Part shown: positions 1 to 9,467 of the stretch, piece by piece
Position numbering within the stretch: the first letter of the stretch is position 1
Layout: every line of letters starts with the position of its first letter
Assembly: GCA_010672825.2 (NCBI GenBank)
Contig: JAAHFU020000001.1
Coordinates: 1,612,001 to 1,676,000 of the forward strand
DNA: 64,000 bases
Reading direction: 5' to 3'
Source of the DNA: Leptolyngbya sp. SIO1E4
GTDB lineage: Bacteria > Cyanobacteriota > Cyanobacteriia > Phormidesmidales > Phormidesmidaceae
Notes under the pieces: model-generated
What the model saw: the letters and a program-made list of their open reading frames with translations, nothing else
What the model was told of the DNA's origin: nothing
The model's database searches: none
Translations under genes and position numbers: made by a program

Positions 1-8
1 TGCCTGCG

Positions 9-1124
9 ATGGAGAAAGGAGAAAACCTGGAAATCGTCCCCCCTGTCTCTGAAAAGCTTTGTCTTAACCTGCAGAAGATACAAGACATCTTTCATCAATG
101 GCACCCTAACCACTTACAGAAGATAACCGTCATTGCCAATCACAAGACGAAATTTATTCCTCACGCCAAACCACAGGTTGGCAGCTTCTTCTCGTTGGGT
201 GTCGATTCGTTTTACACGTTACATAAGCATATCAACAGCACCAATGCCTTCTTGCCTTCCATTTCGCACTTGATTCATATGAAAGGGATTGAATTTCCCT
301 TGTCTTACTATAAAGAGAATCGCGAATTTAAGGTCAATGAAAGAATTCGAGAAGTCGCCAATAAAACAGGCATTGACTGTATTTTTGGTGAAACGAATAT
401 CCGCAGTCATTTCCCACTGAAATGGGGGCTGTACTACCATGGTGCTGGTTTAGCATCGGTTGCCCTCTCACTATCTAACGGGTTCCAATCCGTTTTGATT
501 CCCTCGACTGATTCTTACAAAGCCATTTTCCATTGGGGCAGCAGCCCCCTGATTGATCACTGGTGGTCAACGGAAAAAGTGAATATATTTCATGACGGCT
601 CAGAAGTAGAAAGAGCTGAGAAAACGGCTAAGTTTCTAGCTAAAGACTCTCTCGCTAAGGAATATCTGCGAGTCTGTCTGAAGAATTATGGCACCGAAAC
701 GAATTGTGGCCAATGTACGAAGTGCGTCAGGACAATGCTTCCCTTACAGATCTCAGGTCAGTTAGCCCAGTTCAAAACATTTCCAGATCAGTTACCGAAG
801 GATTGGGCCAATATCCTGCATATCAATGATGACCACGATTTAAGCCATGCTGAAGCAATTTTAGACCTGGCAGAAGAATTCGACGCTGACAAAGAATTAT
901 CCGCAGCCCTTTCTCGAAAAATTGAGACTGCCCGTCATGAAATGTTCTTAAAGGGTGAGAATCTTCTCAGCATTTTCGGATCTATTGTCTTCCTGATTTT
1001 GATTAAACCAACCGGTAATGCCCTTAATGATTGGTTTATGAAACTCAAGCTCCACAAAATTCCTGGCAAGATGGAGGCCCTGTCTAGGACATTCCTCCCC
1101 AGTGAATATCACAGCTCTCGATGA
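9..1124 (+). CDS. QueC-like PP-loop ATP pyrophosphatase family protein (5' end uncertain)
   Basis: The protein resembles the PP-loop superfamily that includes QueC (7-cyano-7-deazaguanine synthase). An SLGVDS motif at residues 62-67 replaces the usual SGGxDS ATP-binding loop. A C-x9-C-x2-C-x2-C cluster (C223, C233, C236, C239) matches the zinc site of QueC. The rest diverges from QueC and the protein is longer (371 aa from this ATG against about 230), with a hydrophobic stretch near residues 317-330. The frame stays open to the left edge, so the true start may lie outside the window. A side-chain adenylation or amidation role in a peptide, sugar or base pathway is inference; I would not call it queC. 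Such diverged members often belong to specialised metabolism. Confidence 0.6.
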   Translation: MEKGENLEIVPPVSEKLCLNLQKIQDIFHQWHPNHLQKITVIANHKTKFIPHAKPQVGSFFSLGVDSFYTLHKHINSTNAFLPSISHLIHMKGIEFPLSYYKENREFKVNERIREVANKTGIDCIFGETNIRSHFPLKWGLYYHGAGLASVALSLSNGFQSVLIPSTDSYKAIFHWGSSPLIDHWWSTEKVNIFHDGSEVERAEKTAKFLAKDSLAKEYLRVCLKNYGTETNCGQCTKCVRTMLPLQISGQLAQFKTFPDQLPKDWANILHINDDHDLSHAEAILDLAEEFDADKELSAALSRKIETARHEMFLKGENLLSIFGSIVFLILIKPTGNALNDWFMKLKLHKIPGKMEALSRTFLPSEYHSSR

Positions 1125-1133
1125 GGGAGCTAT

Positions 1134-1155
1134 AGCAGAAGGCAGAGGGCAGAAA
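1134..1155 (+). repeat. GGCAGAA heptad repeat, copy 1
   Basis: A short run of degenerate heptads (AGCAGAA, GGCAGAG, GGCAGAA). The same 22 bases occur at 59435-59456, and a relative lies at 53861-53883. It resembles the short tandem heptanucleotide repeats (STRR) known from cyanobacteria. Confidence 0.65.
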
Positions 1156-1251
1156 TCAACACCTTGCTGAATAAGGCTTCCAGGAAATCGGATTGTCCTG
1201 ACCAGCACTTCAGGTGCAATATGACTGAGACTTAAGGCACTTACGGGTTTT

Positions 1252-1345
1252 ATAGCGGTGTGCATTCGGATCAAGCACACCCTAGACCCCAAACCCTAGA
1301 CCCTGCCTTCACCAAAACGTACTGGATTGACCTGAATAGGGCTAT
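1252..1345 (+). repeat. 94-bp CCCTAGA element, copy 1
   Basis: Begins ATAGCGG and ends GGGCTAT, an imperfect terminal inverted repeat. The core is CCCTAGA-CCCCAAA-CCCTAGA-CCC, followed by a conserved right half with ACTGGATTGACCTGAA. It lies between convergent genes. Confidence 0.85.
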
Positions 1346-1430
1346 ATCTTCCTGATCGAAGGGGTCTGGGGCAAACAAAATGCCCTCAGACCCCTTCGAG
1401 TAAGGAGATAGCGCTCGATCGCGACAGCCC

Positions 1431-3197
1431 TTACAGTTCATCTCGCTGACGTTGGCGAAAGCGGTTGTCTTGCCAGGCGCTACCGATGCCCTTAACAATG
1501 CCCCGACCCACCAGCCCAATGCCGCGACCAATGACTTCTGTCAACACAAACACCACGCCACTCCCCACAAAGGCAAGCGTGGTGCGAAAGCGTGGTGCGA
1601 TCGCATCTCGCGCTTCTAAGGCCAACGTCATCACATAGGGCAGCCCAGATAACTGCTGCAGTTCTTCGCGCCGAGACGCATAAATTCGGTGCATTTGGAT
1701 GCCTTGAGGGGTGAGCGCAAAGAGGCGATGCTGGCTTTCAAAAATGGCCTTAGGCTCACTCACCAGCGTGTCCCACCGATAGCGCCACGATAGATCATTC
1801 CGAAACCGGGTGATGTCCCGTGTCGAAATAATCCGCCGTTGATAGAGACTGCGTTTCAGGGATTCCACATCAGCAAACCGATTCAGCAACGGTTGCATGA
1901 CGGCACACGCCACTTGAATGAGCAAATTCTCCAGCAGAAACTGCCCCCGACGAAGCGCCTCCGGGGTGGTCGCCATATAAGATGCCCCATCGACTTCTAA
2001 CGCTTCTTGAAACAGCAGATGCGCCAATAACGCCGGCACCTCAGGAATGTCATTGAGAATCGCCGTCTGCACAATGTCTGCATCCTGCTGCAAGGTTGTC
2101 ACCAGGGGTTGTTCTAAACCATCAACCGGGGGGGTGTAATAACGTCCAAAAAAGTCAATCGTCACCGTTTCCCAAAGGTCGTGTAGAAAAACGGGGGTCT
2201 GACTTTCTAATTGCCCAGGTAAAACTTGGGCCTGCTGCAAATCATCTAAGAGTGATTCAAAGGCTCGCAGAATGATGTACAGCAGTTCACGCGCTTTATC
2301 GGAGCGCAGAATATCCACTTCTAAGGGAATTTCACTATGATTTTCCAGGGAAAACTGCAGCTTCTGAAATACGGCTTCGCAGACCCGAGTTCGCACATCT
2401 CCCACAACAACAGGCAACGGGGAAACTGTGTTGACGATCTGGCCCCCCCTCGCTGGCGAACGCTGGACAACAGACTGAGGCTCTGGGCCCACAGCAGGCG
2501 CGGGGGCAGGGGCAGCAGGCGGAGGCAGGGGCAATATCTGCTGCACCAGCCAGCGAGCGGCGCGGAGTTCTCGATATTTGCCTGCCAGAACCAGACGATA
2601 CCAGTAGGGCAGCCGTTGGGCAGCCGCTTCCTCAATCTCAGCCATGGCTTCCTCAATCTGCCCCAGCGATGACTGCCGCAAAGCAGCTACCAGAGTCTGG
2701 GGCGGCGGCGGCAAAGCCACATCTATAGCTGGGGTCTCCAGCCGCATCTCTGGGCCAGCGGCAACCTGCTGAATCAGGCGAGCCAGGTCTTTAATGGGCA
2801 ACCCTCGCTGTCCAAACCCATCAGCCCCCATCTGCCGGGCCACAGCTTCGAGCACCGGCTCTCCTTGGGCACTCAGTACCAACACCAGCACCTGAGGAAA
2901 CTGGCGCTTAATTTCACTGCAGAGCTGCAGCCCCGGCATTTGATCGGGGTCCCCTTGGCCCAGCCCCAAATCGATAATCACCGCGTCTACGGATGGTGAC
3001 GGGGTGGTGGCGGCGGCATCGGTCGCTGCTGTGGCCGCCGTCGTTTGTAAATCAGCGAGTTGCTGGAGCGTCGCCTCCGCCGTTGCCGCCTCCCCCACTA
3101 CCTGAAATTCAGGACGCTGATCTAACCAAATCCGTAACCCCAGCCGAAAAACCGGATCTTCATCCACCAGTAACAAATTGAGGGGAGACACCGCCAT
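1431..3197 (-). CDS. Response regulator receiver protein with Ycf55-like (DUF3685) C-terminal domain
   Basis: A CheY-like receiver domain (about residues 6-145) is followed by a long C-terminal region typical of the cyanobacterial DUF3685/Ycf55 family, whose output function is unknown. The acidic pair lies in LLLVDED, the phospho-acceptor is D76 (VIIDLGLG) and the switch serine is near 109. A low-complexity Ala/Thr insertion (about residues 51-68) extends the loop before the phospho-acceptor strand. The usual conserved lysine after beta-5 appears to be arginine (GFGQRG). An Ala/Pro-rich linker (about 225-245) leads to the C-terminal domain, which has a hydrophobic segment near 555-575. The ATG lies 2 bp after the stop of the upstream gene, so the two are almost certainly co-transcribed. 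Phosphorylation is plausible but the lysine change makes normal switching uncertain. Confidence 0.8.
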   Translation of the reverse strand: MAVSPLNLLLVDEDPVFRLGLRIWLDQRPEFQVVGEAATAEATLQQLADLQTTAATAATDAAATTPSPSVDAVIIDLGLGQGDPDQMPGLQLCSEIKRQFPQVLVLVLSAQGEPVLEAVARQMGADGFGQRGLPIKDLARLIQQVAAGPEMRLETPAIDVALPPPPQTLVAALRQSSLGQIEEAMAEIEEAAAQRLPYWYRLVLAGKYRELRAARWLVQQILPLPPPAAPAPAPAVGPEPQSVVQRSPARGGQIVNTVSPLPVVVGDVRTRVCEAVFQKLQFSLENHSEIPLEVDILRSDKARELLYIILRAFESLLDDLQQAQVLPGQLESQTPVFLHDLWETVTIDFFGRYYTPPVDGLEQPLVTTLQQDADIVQTAILNDIPEVPALLAHLLFQEALEVDGASYMATTPEALRRGQFLLENLLIQVACAVMQPLLNRFADVESLKRSLYQRRIISTRDITRFRNDLSWRYRWDTLVSEPKAIFESQHRLFALTPQGIQMHRIYASRREELQQLSGLPYVMTLALEARDAIAPRFRTTLAFVGSGVVFVLTEVIGRGIGLVGRGIVKGIGSAWQDNRFRQRQRDEL

Positions 3198-3199
3198 GA

Positions 3200-5068
3200 T
3201 TATTCATTAGAAGGGCTATTGAAGGTGGGTGGAGGGGGTTGACTGGGAGGTGCCGGACTTGCTGATCCCTCAGGATCAGGCGTAGAAGTTGCCCCCTGCG
3301 CCTCTGACTCAGCGGCAGCTTCAGCTTCCCGTATTTCCCAGATGTATGCTCGCTCCGCGTCCCACAGCGCGATCGCAGCTCGAGCTTCATCATACAGGGC
3401 ACGGCCCGGGGCAATCTGGGAGGCAACATTAATGGCTCGGGTCAGCGACCCTTCATAAGCCAGGGATTTTGCATCCGCCAGGATAGGCGTATCTTCCCGA
3501 ATTTGAATCGTGCGTGTCCAGTCATTGATCATCGCCTGGGCAGATTCATACAGGGCCCGATTATCCTCAATCCGCTGGGCCATATCAATGGCTTCGGTGA
3601 GTTTGCCGTCACTGGCTAACACGTTGGCTTCATTGAGAATGGGCTGGTCTTGAATCACCTCAATATTATCTGTCCAGGCGGCAATAAACGTTTGTGCATC
3701 AATGCGCAGCGCCCGACCTAAGGCCACCTTACGAGCCTCGGCGATCGCCGCTTGCAGGGCTGGCAGGGTGCCCTTTTTCGCTAATGCCGTCGCCCGTAAA
3801 ATATAGGGCCGATCTTCAATCCGCTCAATTTCATTTTCCCAGTGGGCAATCAGCGTTTGTGCCTGCAAACGCCGCGGGCGATTCGGCTCCACCGTCCAGG
3901 CCAATTGCGTCGCATACTGAAACGTCCATGGCTGCCGCAGGCTGGCTACGGTGTTGGCAAACTGCAGCGTTCTCAAATCTTCCAGGTGAGCCTGCCAGGT
4001 CTGCAGCGATTGCTGGGCAGCTTCGTGAAAGGTACTGTCTGGCCCAATTTGCTCAGCCGCGCGAATCGCCTCCATCAGCTGAAATAGCTGCATATAGCCA
4101 GGGTTCTGCTGGGTGGCTTTATCCGCGAGCTGTTTGGCATGGCTAAACTGCACCAGATCCCGAGCCTCCGGCGCTAAGTTAGGATCCGGGGGCACCTTCT
4201 GAACCGCCGCGATCGCACCCTCAATATCGCCCAACTCCCAACGTTGAAAGCTATAGAGCAGCAGGTTTTGGCTCCAACGATCAATGTCTCCTTGGGCCTC
4301 GGTCCAGGCTTGGCTGGTGAGGTTAACGCGTTGGGCAATGGTTAGCGCCTGCCCAATATTGTCAGGGTCGCCGGTACTGGCCAGGGCTCGCGCCTGATCA
4401 ATCTGCGCCCAGGCAGTTTGTTCTCGCTGTTGCGCCCGCTGGAGTTCTCCATGGCGCTGGCTTAGCCAATAATCACTGGACAGCAGCTTGAGGGTTTGCA
4501 GAGCCGCGTTAGCCGCCGCCCAATCTCGGACTGAGATCGCCTGCTCTACGGTATCGGCGATCGTTTGACCCTTTTCCCACTCTTGCTGCCACTCCCAAAT
4601 AGCCGCCTGAGCCTCTTGCCGCAGCGGGCTCTTCGGGGGAATTTCGCCAGCCCATTCAACGGCGATCGTCAGCTCCCCGCTATGCATTCTACGCGTTGCC
4701 TTTTTCAATAGCCGCTGAGAGGCTTCCGCCAACACGGGAGCCGCTTCTTCATAGAGCGGATGACCAGACGACCAATTGCCCGTTAACTGCACAGCGTGAA
4801 TCAAATCCTTCGCGCTCCCAGACTGCATCATGGTCTGGGCACAAATCAGGCGATCGTTCGCTGAGCTGAAGGGGGTAATGTCTTCACAGTTTGGCAAGGG
4901 CGGAATTCGGGTTAACCAGGCCATAGCCCAGATCCCCAAAACCCCCGAGCCCACCATTAAACCACTCCAAAAGAGGGGCCAAAACCATCCCAACGGAATC
5001 CGCAACCGAGGGCGAGGGTGCTCCTCCGGAATAGACAGGGGTTGAGGATTCGTGGATGATCGGGCCAT
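3200..5068 (-). CDS. Membrane-anchored helical-repeat protein, function unknown
   Basis: I chose the ATG at 5068 (MARSSTNP). A GTG at 5113 in the same frame would add 15 residues. After a short basic N terminus there is one transmembrane segment (about residues 30-52 from this ATG). A long, almost entirely helical region follows, with degenerate TPR-like units of about 50 residues. Three C-terminal units share the pattern PILxxAxxLAxxGxLxxAIxxAxxI followed by alanine-rich helices ending in W. The C terminus is Ser/Pro-rich and low in complexity. Cyanobacterial relatives are often labelled chromosome-segregation-like, but I see no nucleotide-binding motif. It sits 2 bp upstream of the Ycf55-like response regulator, which suggests a shared envelope-linked signalling role (inference). 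Confidence 0.75.
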   Translation of the reverse strand: MARSSTNPQPLSIPEEHPRPRLRIPLGWFWPLFWSGLMVGSGVLGIWAMAWLTRIPPLPNCEDITPFSSANDRLICAQTMMQSGSAKDLIHAVQLTGNWSSGHPLYEEAAPVLAEASQRLLKKATRRMHSGELTIAVEWAGEIPPKSPLRQEAQAAIWEWQQEWEKGQTIADTVEQAISVRDWAAANAALQTLKLLSSDYWLSQRHGELQRAQQREQTAWAQIDQARALASTGDPDNIGQALTIAQRVNLTSQAWTEAQGDIDRWSQNLLLYSFQRWELGDIEGAIAAVQKVPPDPNLAPEARDLVQFSHAKQLADKATQQNPGYMQLFQLMEAIRAAEQIGPDSTFHEAAQQSLQTWQAHLEDLRTLQFANTVASLRQPWTFQYATQLAWTVEPNRPRRLQAQTLIAHWENEIERIEDRPYILRATALAKKGTLPALQAAIAEARKVALGRALRIDAQTFIAAWTDNIEVIQDQPILNEANVLASDGKLTEAIDMAQRIEDNRALYESAQAMINDWTRTIQIREDTPILADAKSLAYEGSLTRAINVASQIAPGRALYDEARAAIALWDAERAYIWEIREAEAAAESEAQGATSTPDPEGSASPAPPSQPPPPTFNSPSNE

Positions 5069-5442
5069 AGGTGATAAAGATACCCTGAGGTGATCAGTAT
5101 AGAACTGATGCACTGATTTTGGAGGCAGGCCCCCTGACGGCTGATTAGATCCGCCAGTGCCCAGATCAGGAATCTGAGTAGAGACGCCTGTTTGAAAGAA
5201 GCGGAATGTCCCTGCATGATGGGAAAGTTGCTGTCATTGTAGAAGGATTTCTCAGGGATGCGTCCTGTTTCCTGCAAACTTCTCAACACGGACAGGCTGA
5301 GGCATCAGGAAGCGCTGCTAGGCCAGATTAACCGGGCTCATCATAGGCGCCTCACGGGGCGTCAAGACTCGGCCACTGGCCCATCAAGATCAAGGGTGTC
5401 TACGCGGATCCATTAACCCATGAACACTGAGGAAGAACGCAG
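5069..5442. other. Divergent intergenic region
   Basis: This gap separates the minus-strand helical-repeat gene from the plus-strand pentapeptide gene and should hold both promoters. On the minus strand TACAATGACAG (5231-5241) gives a -10-like TACAAT; the same 11-mer lies upstream of hslO. No clear -35 box, repeat or RNA gene is visible. Confidence 0.5.
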
Positions 5443-6198
5443 ATGAGAACAATCAGGGGGGGCGCGATCGCCGCCGCGCTGGTATATCAGACAGGGCTGG
5501 CGCTATTGCTACCCTTAAAGGGATCTGCAGAAAACCCAGAGCATTTGCAGCGGCTCTTGATTGCAGGGGAATGTATTCGCTGTGACTTGCAAGGGGTCGT
5601 GCTACAAGGCGCGAACTTACCCGGGGCCATATTAGAGGAGGCCAACCTGCAAGCAGCCAACTTACGGGGGGCGGTGCTGACAGGCAGCGACTTGCGGGCA
5701 GCAGACTTGACCGGTGCTGATCTGACTGAGTCGGCCCTAACCCAGGCTGACCTGAGCCAAGCGATGCTCCCGGGCAGTCAGCTGACAGGGGCAAGACTGG
5801 CCAACACGACTTTTTTGCAAGCCAATTTACAAGGGGCCGATCTCAGCGGGGCGACCGCCCTAGAAGCCGTCTTTCAGGGGGCTGATTTGACGGCAGCCAA
5901 CCTGACCGAAATTTCCCTGATTCGAGTCAACTTAGGGCGGGCCACCCTGGTCGCTGCCAACCTACACCAGGCAGATTTATTTGCCACACTCCTCAACAAT
6001 GCCGACCTCACCGATGCCGATCTAAGCGGGGCCGATCTCTCCAATACCCGCATGATCCGAGCCACCCTCGATGGGGCTGATCTGAGCGACGCTGACCTCA
6101 CCGATGCCAAAATTGACGGCTCAACGTTTGAGGGTGCGATCTTTTGTCGCACAACCATGCCCGATCGCACTCAAAACAATCGCGACTGTCCAGAGTAA
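5443..6198 (+). CDS. Secreted pentapeptide-repeat protein
   Basis: An N-terminal hydrophobic segment (about residues 8-28) looks like a signal peptide or anchor. From about residue 45 almost to the end the chain is made of A(D/N)LxX pentapeptide repeats (ADLTG, ANLQG, ADLSG and similar), which fold as a right-handed quadrilateral beta-helix. A CxxC pair (ECIRC) precedes the repeats and two further cysteines lie near the C terminus (IFCRTTMPDRTQNNRDC), which could form disulfides outside the cytoplasm. Pentapeptide proteins are abundant in cyanobacteria and mostly of unknown function; a lumenal or periplasmic structural role is a guess. The gene stands alone, about 220 bp before the kinase gene. 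Confidence 0.85.
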   Translation: MRTIRGGAIAAALVYQTGLALLLPLKGSAENPEHLQRLLIAGECIRCDLQGVVLQGANLPGAILEEANLQAANLRGAVLTGSDLRAADLTGADLTESALTQADLSQAMLPGSQLTGARLANTTFLQANLQGADLSGATALEAVFQGADLTAANLTEISLIRVNLGRATLVAANLHQADLFATLLNNADLTDADLSGADLSNTRMIRATLDGADLSDADLTDAKIDGSTFEGAIFCRTTMPDRTQNNRDCPE

Positions 6199-6419
6199 TC
6201 GGCCATCAGATCGGGAAGGATAAAGGCATACAAGGGCGGGGTACCCGGGTAAACGGGCCACACCTAGGCCATTTAACCCACTATCCCCCCCTTTGACACC
6301 CTTCGCTTCCCGCGCTCCAGGGATCTCAAATCTTCTTATCGGAGACGATGCCAACTGACTGAGCGCGTGGTAAATCCTTAAATAGGAAAGGGATGCATCA
6401 CCTTGCATAGAGTTGCCGA

Positions 6420-8516
6420 ATGAGTCTCTGTATCAACCCTGATTGTCCACAACCGTCTCACCCAGAGAATAGTCACAGCCTCACATGTCAGGCTTGTGGG
6501 TCAGACCTATTACTGCAGGAACGGTATCGGGTCATGCGGCTGCTAAGTAGTCAAACCGGCTTTGGCACCGTATATGAAGCTTACGAGCGAGATATTCCCA
6601 AAATTCTCAAGGTTTTAAAGCGCGATCGCAGCGAAAATCCGAAGGTTCTCTACCTGTTTCAAAAAGAAGCAGAGGTGCTCAGTCACCTGAAACATCCTGG
6701 GGTGCCTTTTATCGATAAGAATGGCTACTTTAGCTACCTGCCAAAAGGCGGGACGAGCCCCCTGCACTGCATCGTGATGGAAAAAATTGAAGGCCCGAAT
6801 TTACATCAGTGGATGCAGCAGCAGGGCAACCATCCCATTGGCGAACGTCAGGCTTTTCAATGGCTCGTGCAGCTCACCGATATTTTGCGACGCGTCCATC
6901 AGCATAATTACTTTCATCGAGATATCAAACCCGACAACATCATGCTGCGCAGGAGCGGGCAGCTGGTGCTGGTAGACTTTGGGGCAGCTCGCGAGATGAC
7001 CCAAACCTATCTGGCTCAGGTCGGCAGCCTCGGGGTCACAACCGTCAGCTCTGCAGGCTATACGCCCCCTGAGCAAGAACAAGGCCAGGCGGTACCGCAG
7101 TCCGATTTTTATGCCATGGGGCGCACCCTCATCTATCTGCTCACAGGGCGATCGCCCAACGATACGACCCTGTACGATCCCATGTGCAACACGTTTAACT
7201 GGCGCTCCCAAGCGGCCCACGTGTCTGCCGAATTTGCCGACTTACTCGACAGTCTGATTGCGCCCCGTGTGATTGATCGCCCCAAAACGGCGCAAGAGAT
7301 TATGGACAGGCTGCGCCAGCTGCCTATCCACCAGCGCATCACAGAAGCCGATGGCAGAACGCTGCTGCCAGAAACAACGCTGCCCGATGGCGCCACCGAT
7401 GTCTCAGGGGTACCGGGGACCCTGGGTTCAATCGGGCCAGCCCCTCAGAAATCCCAGGTGTCACCGGCCTCAAAATCTTCTGCGTTTAAGGTGACGGCCT
7501 GGACATGGGTCATTGCCAGTGGTTTCACGTTAGTGGCCTGTGGCCTCATCGGGATCGGGCTGTGGCAACGCAGCCGCTCAACGCTTCCGACCGCGTCCGA
7601 GTCAGCCCCCACCGCACCAGCACCGGCCATCCCGGTGGAACTCTTACGGACTTTCCCAACCCACCAAAATTCCATTAATGCGCTGAAGTTGCTGTCAGAT
7701 AAGCAGCGGTTCATCAGCGCCAGTGCAGACACGACCATTCGGCTCTGGAATCTGAGCACAGGGAAGGAGGTGCAAACCTATGAAGGCCATGCCACTTTTG
7801 TCAATGCGATCGCCCTCAGCCCTGACGAAAAAACCCTCTACAGCGGTGGCGCAGATGGGGCAATTTATCAATGGAATCTGACCACCGGGGAGCAACAGGC
7901 AGAATTCACAGACCACACTGGCGCCGTCAACACTCTGGATCGCACCCCTGATGGTCAATTTCTGGTCAGTGGCGCTTCCGACGGCACCATCAAACTTTGG
8001 GATACTCGCACGCAAACCGTCGTCAACACCCTGGAAGGTCATAAGGGGCCAATCAACACCCTGCTCGTCACCAACGATGGCCGCATCATCAGTGGCAGTA
8101 CTGACCGCACTATTAAACTCTGGGATATTGCCTCAGGAGAGCAAATTCGCTCCCTTGAAGATCACGACAGCTACATCAACGCGATCGCAGTCAGCCCCGA
8201 TGGTCGCATTTTATTTAGCGCCAGCGCCGATCAAACTATCAAACGCTGGGATCTCGACAGTGGGGAAGTCCTCAATACCTTGAGCGACCATGCCAGCTAT
8301 GTCAATGTCTTGACGTTTAGTCGCGATGGTCAGATCGTTGGTAGCGGCAGCGCCGATGCCACCGTACGGATATGGGATGTAAAAACAGGAACACTCCTAA
8401 GAATGCATACGGGCTTCGACATGCCGATAGATCACTTGATGATGCCGTCACAAAAACAACTCGTGACCGCAAGTCGCCAAAATCCGGCCATTAAAACCTG
8501 GCTCACCGAACCTTAG
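6420..8516 (+). CDS. Ser/Thr protein kinase with C-terminal WD40 propeller
   Basis: Order of parts: a short N-terminal zinc-ribbon-like motif (CINPDC...CQAC), then a Hanks-type kinase domain (about residues 35-300) with a glycine-rich loop TGFGTVYE, HRDIKPDN catalytic loop and VDFGAA in place of DFG. A Pro/Ser linker follows, one transmembrane helix (about residues 360-382), and about seven WD40 repeats to the end, ending in motifs such as TIKLWD. The catalytic and metal-binding residues appear intact. The topology puts the kinase in the cytoplasm and the propeller outside, or in the thylakoid lumen, as a sensor. This architecture is common in filamentous cyanobacteria. Substrates are unknown. 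Confidence 0.92.
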   Translation: MSLCINPDCPQPSHPENSHSLTCQACGSDLLLQERYRVMRLLSSQTGFGTVYEAYERDIPKILKVLKRDRSENPKVLYLFQKEAEVLSHLKHPGVPFIDKNGYFSYLPKGGTSPLHCIVMEKIEGPNLHQWMQQQGNHPIGERQAFQWLVQLTDILRRVHQHNYFHRDIKPDNIMLRRSGQLVLVDFGAAREMTQTYLAQVGSLGVTTVSSAGYTPPEQEQGQAVPQSDFYAMGRTLIYLLTGRSPNDTTLYDPMCNTFNWRSQAAHVSAEFADLLDSLIAPRVIDRPKTAQEIMDRLRQLPIHQRITEADGRTLLPETTLPDGATDVSGVPGTLGSIGPAPQKSQVSPASKSSAFKVTAWTWVIASGFTLVACGLIGIGLWQRSRSTLPTASESAPTAPAPAIPVELLRTFPTHQNSINALKLLSDKQRFISASADTTIRLWNLSTGKEVQTYEGHATFVNAIALSPDEKTLYSGGADGAIYQWNLTTGEQQAEFTDHTGAVNTLDRTPDGQFLVSGASDGTIKLWDTRTQTVVNTLEGHKGPINTLLVTNDGRIISGSTDRTIKLWDIASGEQIRSLEDHDSYINAIAVSPDGRILFSASADQTIKRWDLDSGEVLNTLSDHASYVNVLTFSRDGQIVGSGSADATVRIWDVKTGTLLRMHTGFDMPIDHLMMPSQKQLVTASRQNPAIKTWLTEP

Positions 8517-8967
8517 TCTGTTTTATAAGGAAACAATAAACGCCAGACGCCCAGTCTTATGGAATCCTTAAAGGCACGCCACAAAGCCTAACCCCTTCAG
8601 CAGTTTCAGGATACATAAGTAGGTAATGGTGTTATCTAAGCAAATATGCGGATTGGATAAGTAACCAATACTCCTCCGCAATCGTTGAAATTCTCTATCG
8701 TTTTGATTGTCCCCATCGGTGGCTTAGCGCGTCTTAATTGATACCTGATCCCGGCTGCTTAATTTCCTTCCCTGAAGGGGTTCAGTCTCCATAGCGACCG
8801 CCCTAAATTTGCGGTCTTGAGACAAGCCAGACACAGTCATCAGGGGAGGCTGCCCTGCCGTAGTCAGCAACCCAGCCATCGACAAGACTCGCAATCCTCT
8901 CTGAGCCCTCAATGATTGTCTAGGTTGACTGAATTTCCATACTTGTGCTCTTAGCCCAACTTTTATT
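8517..8967. other. Intergenic leader region upstream of the pilin gene
   Basis: About 450 bp without a convincing gene. Two small hairpins lie together: CTGAA-GGGG-TTCAG (8772-8785) and GACCGC-n9-GCGGTC (8796-8816). They may be part of the 5' leader of the pilin-like gene. No known riboswitch class is recognised. Confidence 0.5.
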
Positions 8968-9441
8968 ATGAACATTCAAAAGAATGCACACGCTGGATTT
9001 ACCTTAATTGAAGTGCTCGTTGTATTGGTCATCATGACTGTGCTGGCAGCGATCGCCTTTCCCGCCTATTCAGGCATGGTTCGTCGTGCCCGCTATGCTG
9101 AGGCCAAACAGCAAATGGGGATGATGGCCAGAGAAGTGAAACTTTACCATCTTGAGCAGGGCCAGTATCCCCCTGACGTCAATCCGAATGTCCAGCCTCA
9201 AGGGATTACCAGCTGGCCTAAAGACGTTCCCTATGAAAGCACCTATGACTACGACCACTGGGCGGTGGGAGAGAGCCAATGCTACGTGCAAATTGGCTAT
9301 GCTGGGGAAAGCGGCACGCGTGCCTATCCCGTCCATCGCCTCAATCAAAAGCCCCCCGGATTTAAGGAGATTGGGGATAACTTAGTGCTGGGGATTGCGC
9401 TTTACAGTTGCCAGACCAACAGCCGTGGTTCCATACGCTAG
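8968..9441 (+). CDS. Type IV pilin-like protein (PilA/PilE-like)
   Basis: The protein starts with a short leader ending in Gly (NAHAG) and then FTLIEVLVVLVIMTVLAA, the prepilin peptidase site and hydrophobic helix of type IV pilins, with the conserved Glu at position +5 after cleavage. The globular part (about residues 40-157) includes YDYDHWAVG and two cysteines (near 112 and 150) that could form the D-region disulfide. At 157 aa it has a normal length for a major or minor pilin. It stands alone, away from other pil genes, so it may be an accessory or minor pilin. Cyanobacterial type IV pili serve phototaxis, twitching and DNA uptake. Confidence 0.88.
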   Translation: MNIQKNAHAGFTLIEVLVVLVIMTVLAAIAFPAYSGMVRRARYAEAKQQMGMMAREVKLYHLEQGQYPPDVNPNVQPQGITSWPKDVPYESTYDYDHWAVGESQCYVQIGYAGESGTRAYPVHRLNQKPPGFKEIGDNLVLGIALYSCQTNSRGSIR

Positions 9442-9467
9442 CCCCCTAGCGCTTTGCCTGCAGAGAC

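Larger units (their letters stand above)
1125..1430. other. Intergenic stretch with two repeats between convergent genes
   Basis: No gene is apparent. The stretch holds a GGCAGAA-type heptad repeat at 1134-1155 and a full copy of the 94-bp CCCTAGA element at 1252-1345. The remaining bases show no promoter or strong terminator that I can defend. Confidence 0.7.

Noticed and set aside
1271..1531. Minus-strand frame of 86 codons overlapping the response regulator 3' end
   Set aside because: It is an alternative frame through a repeat and the response regulator gene.
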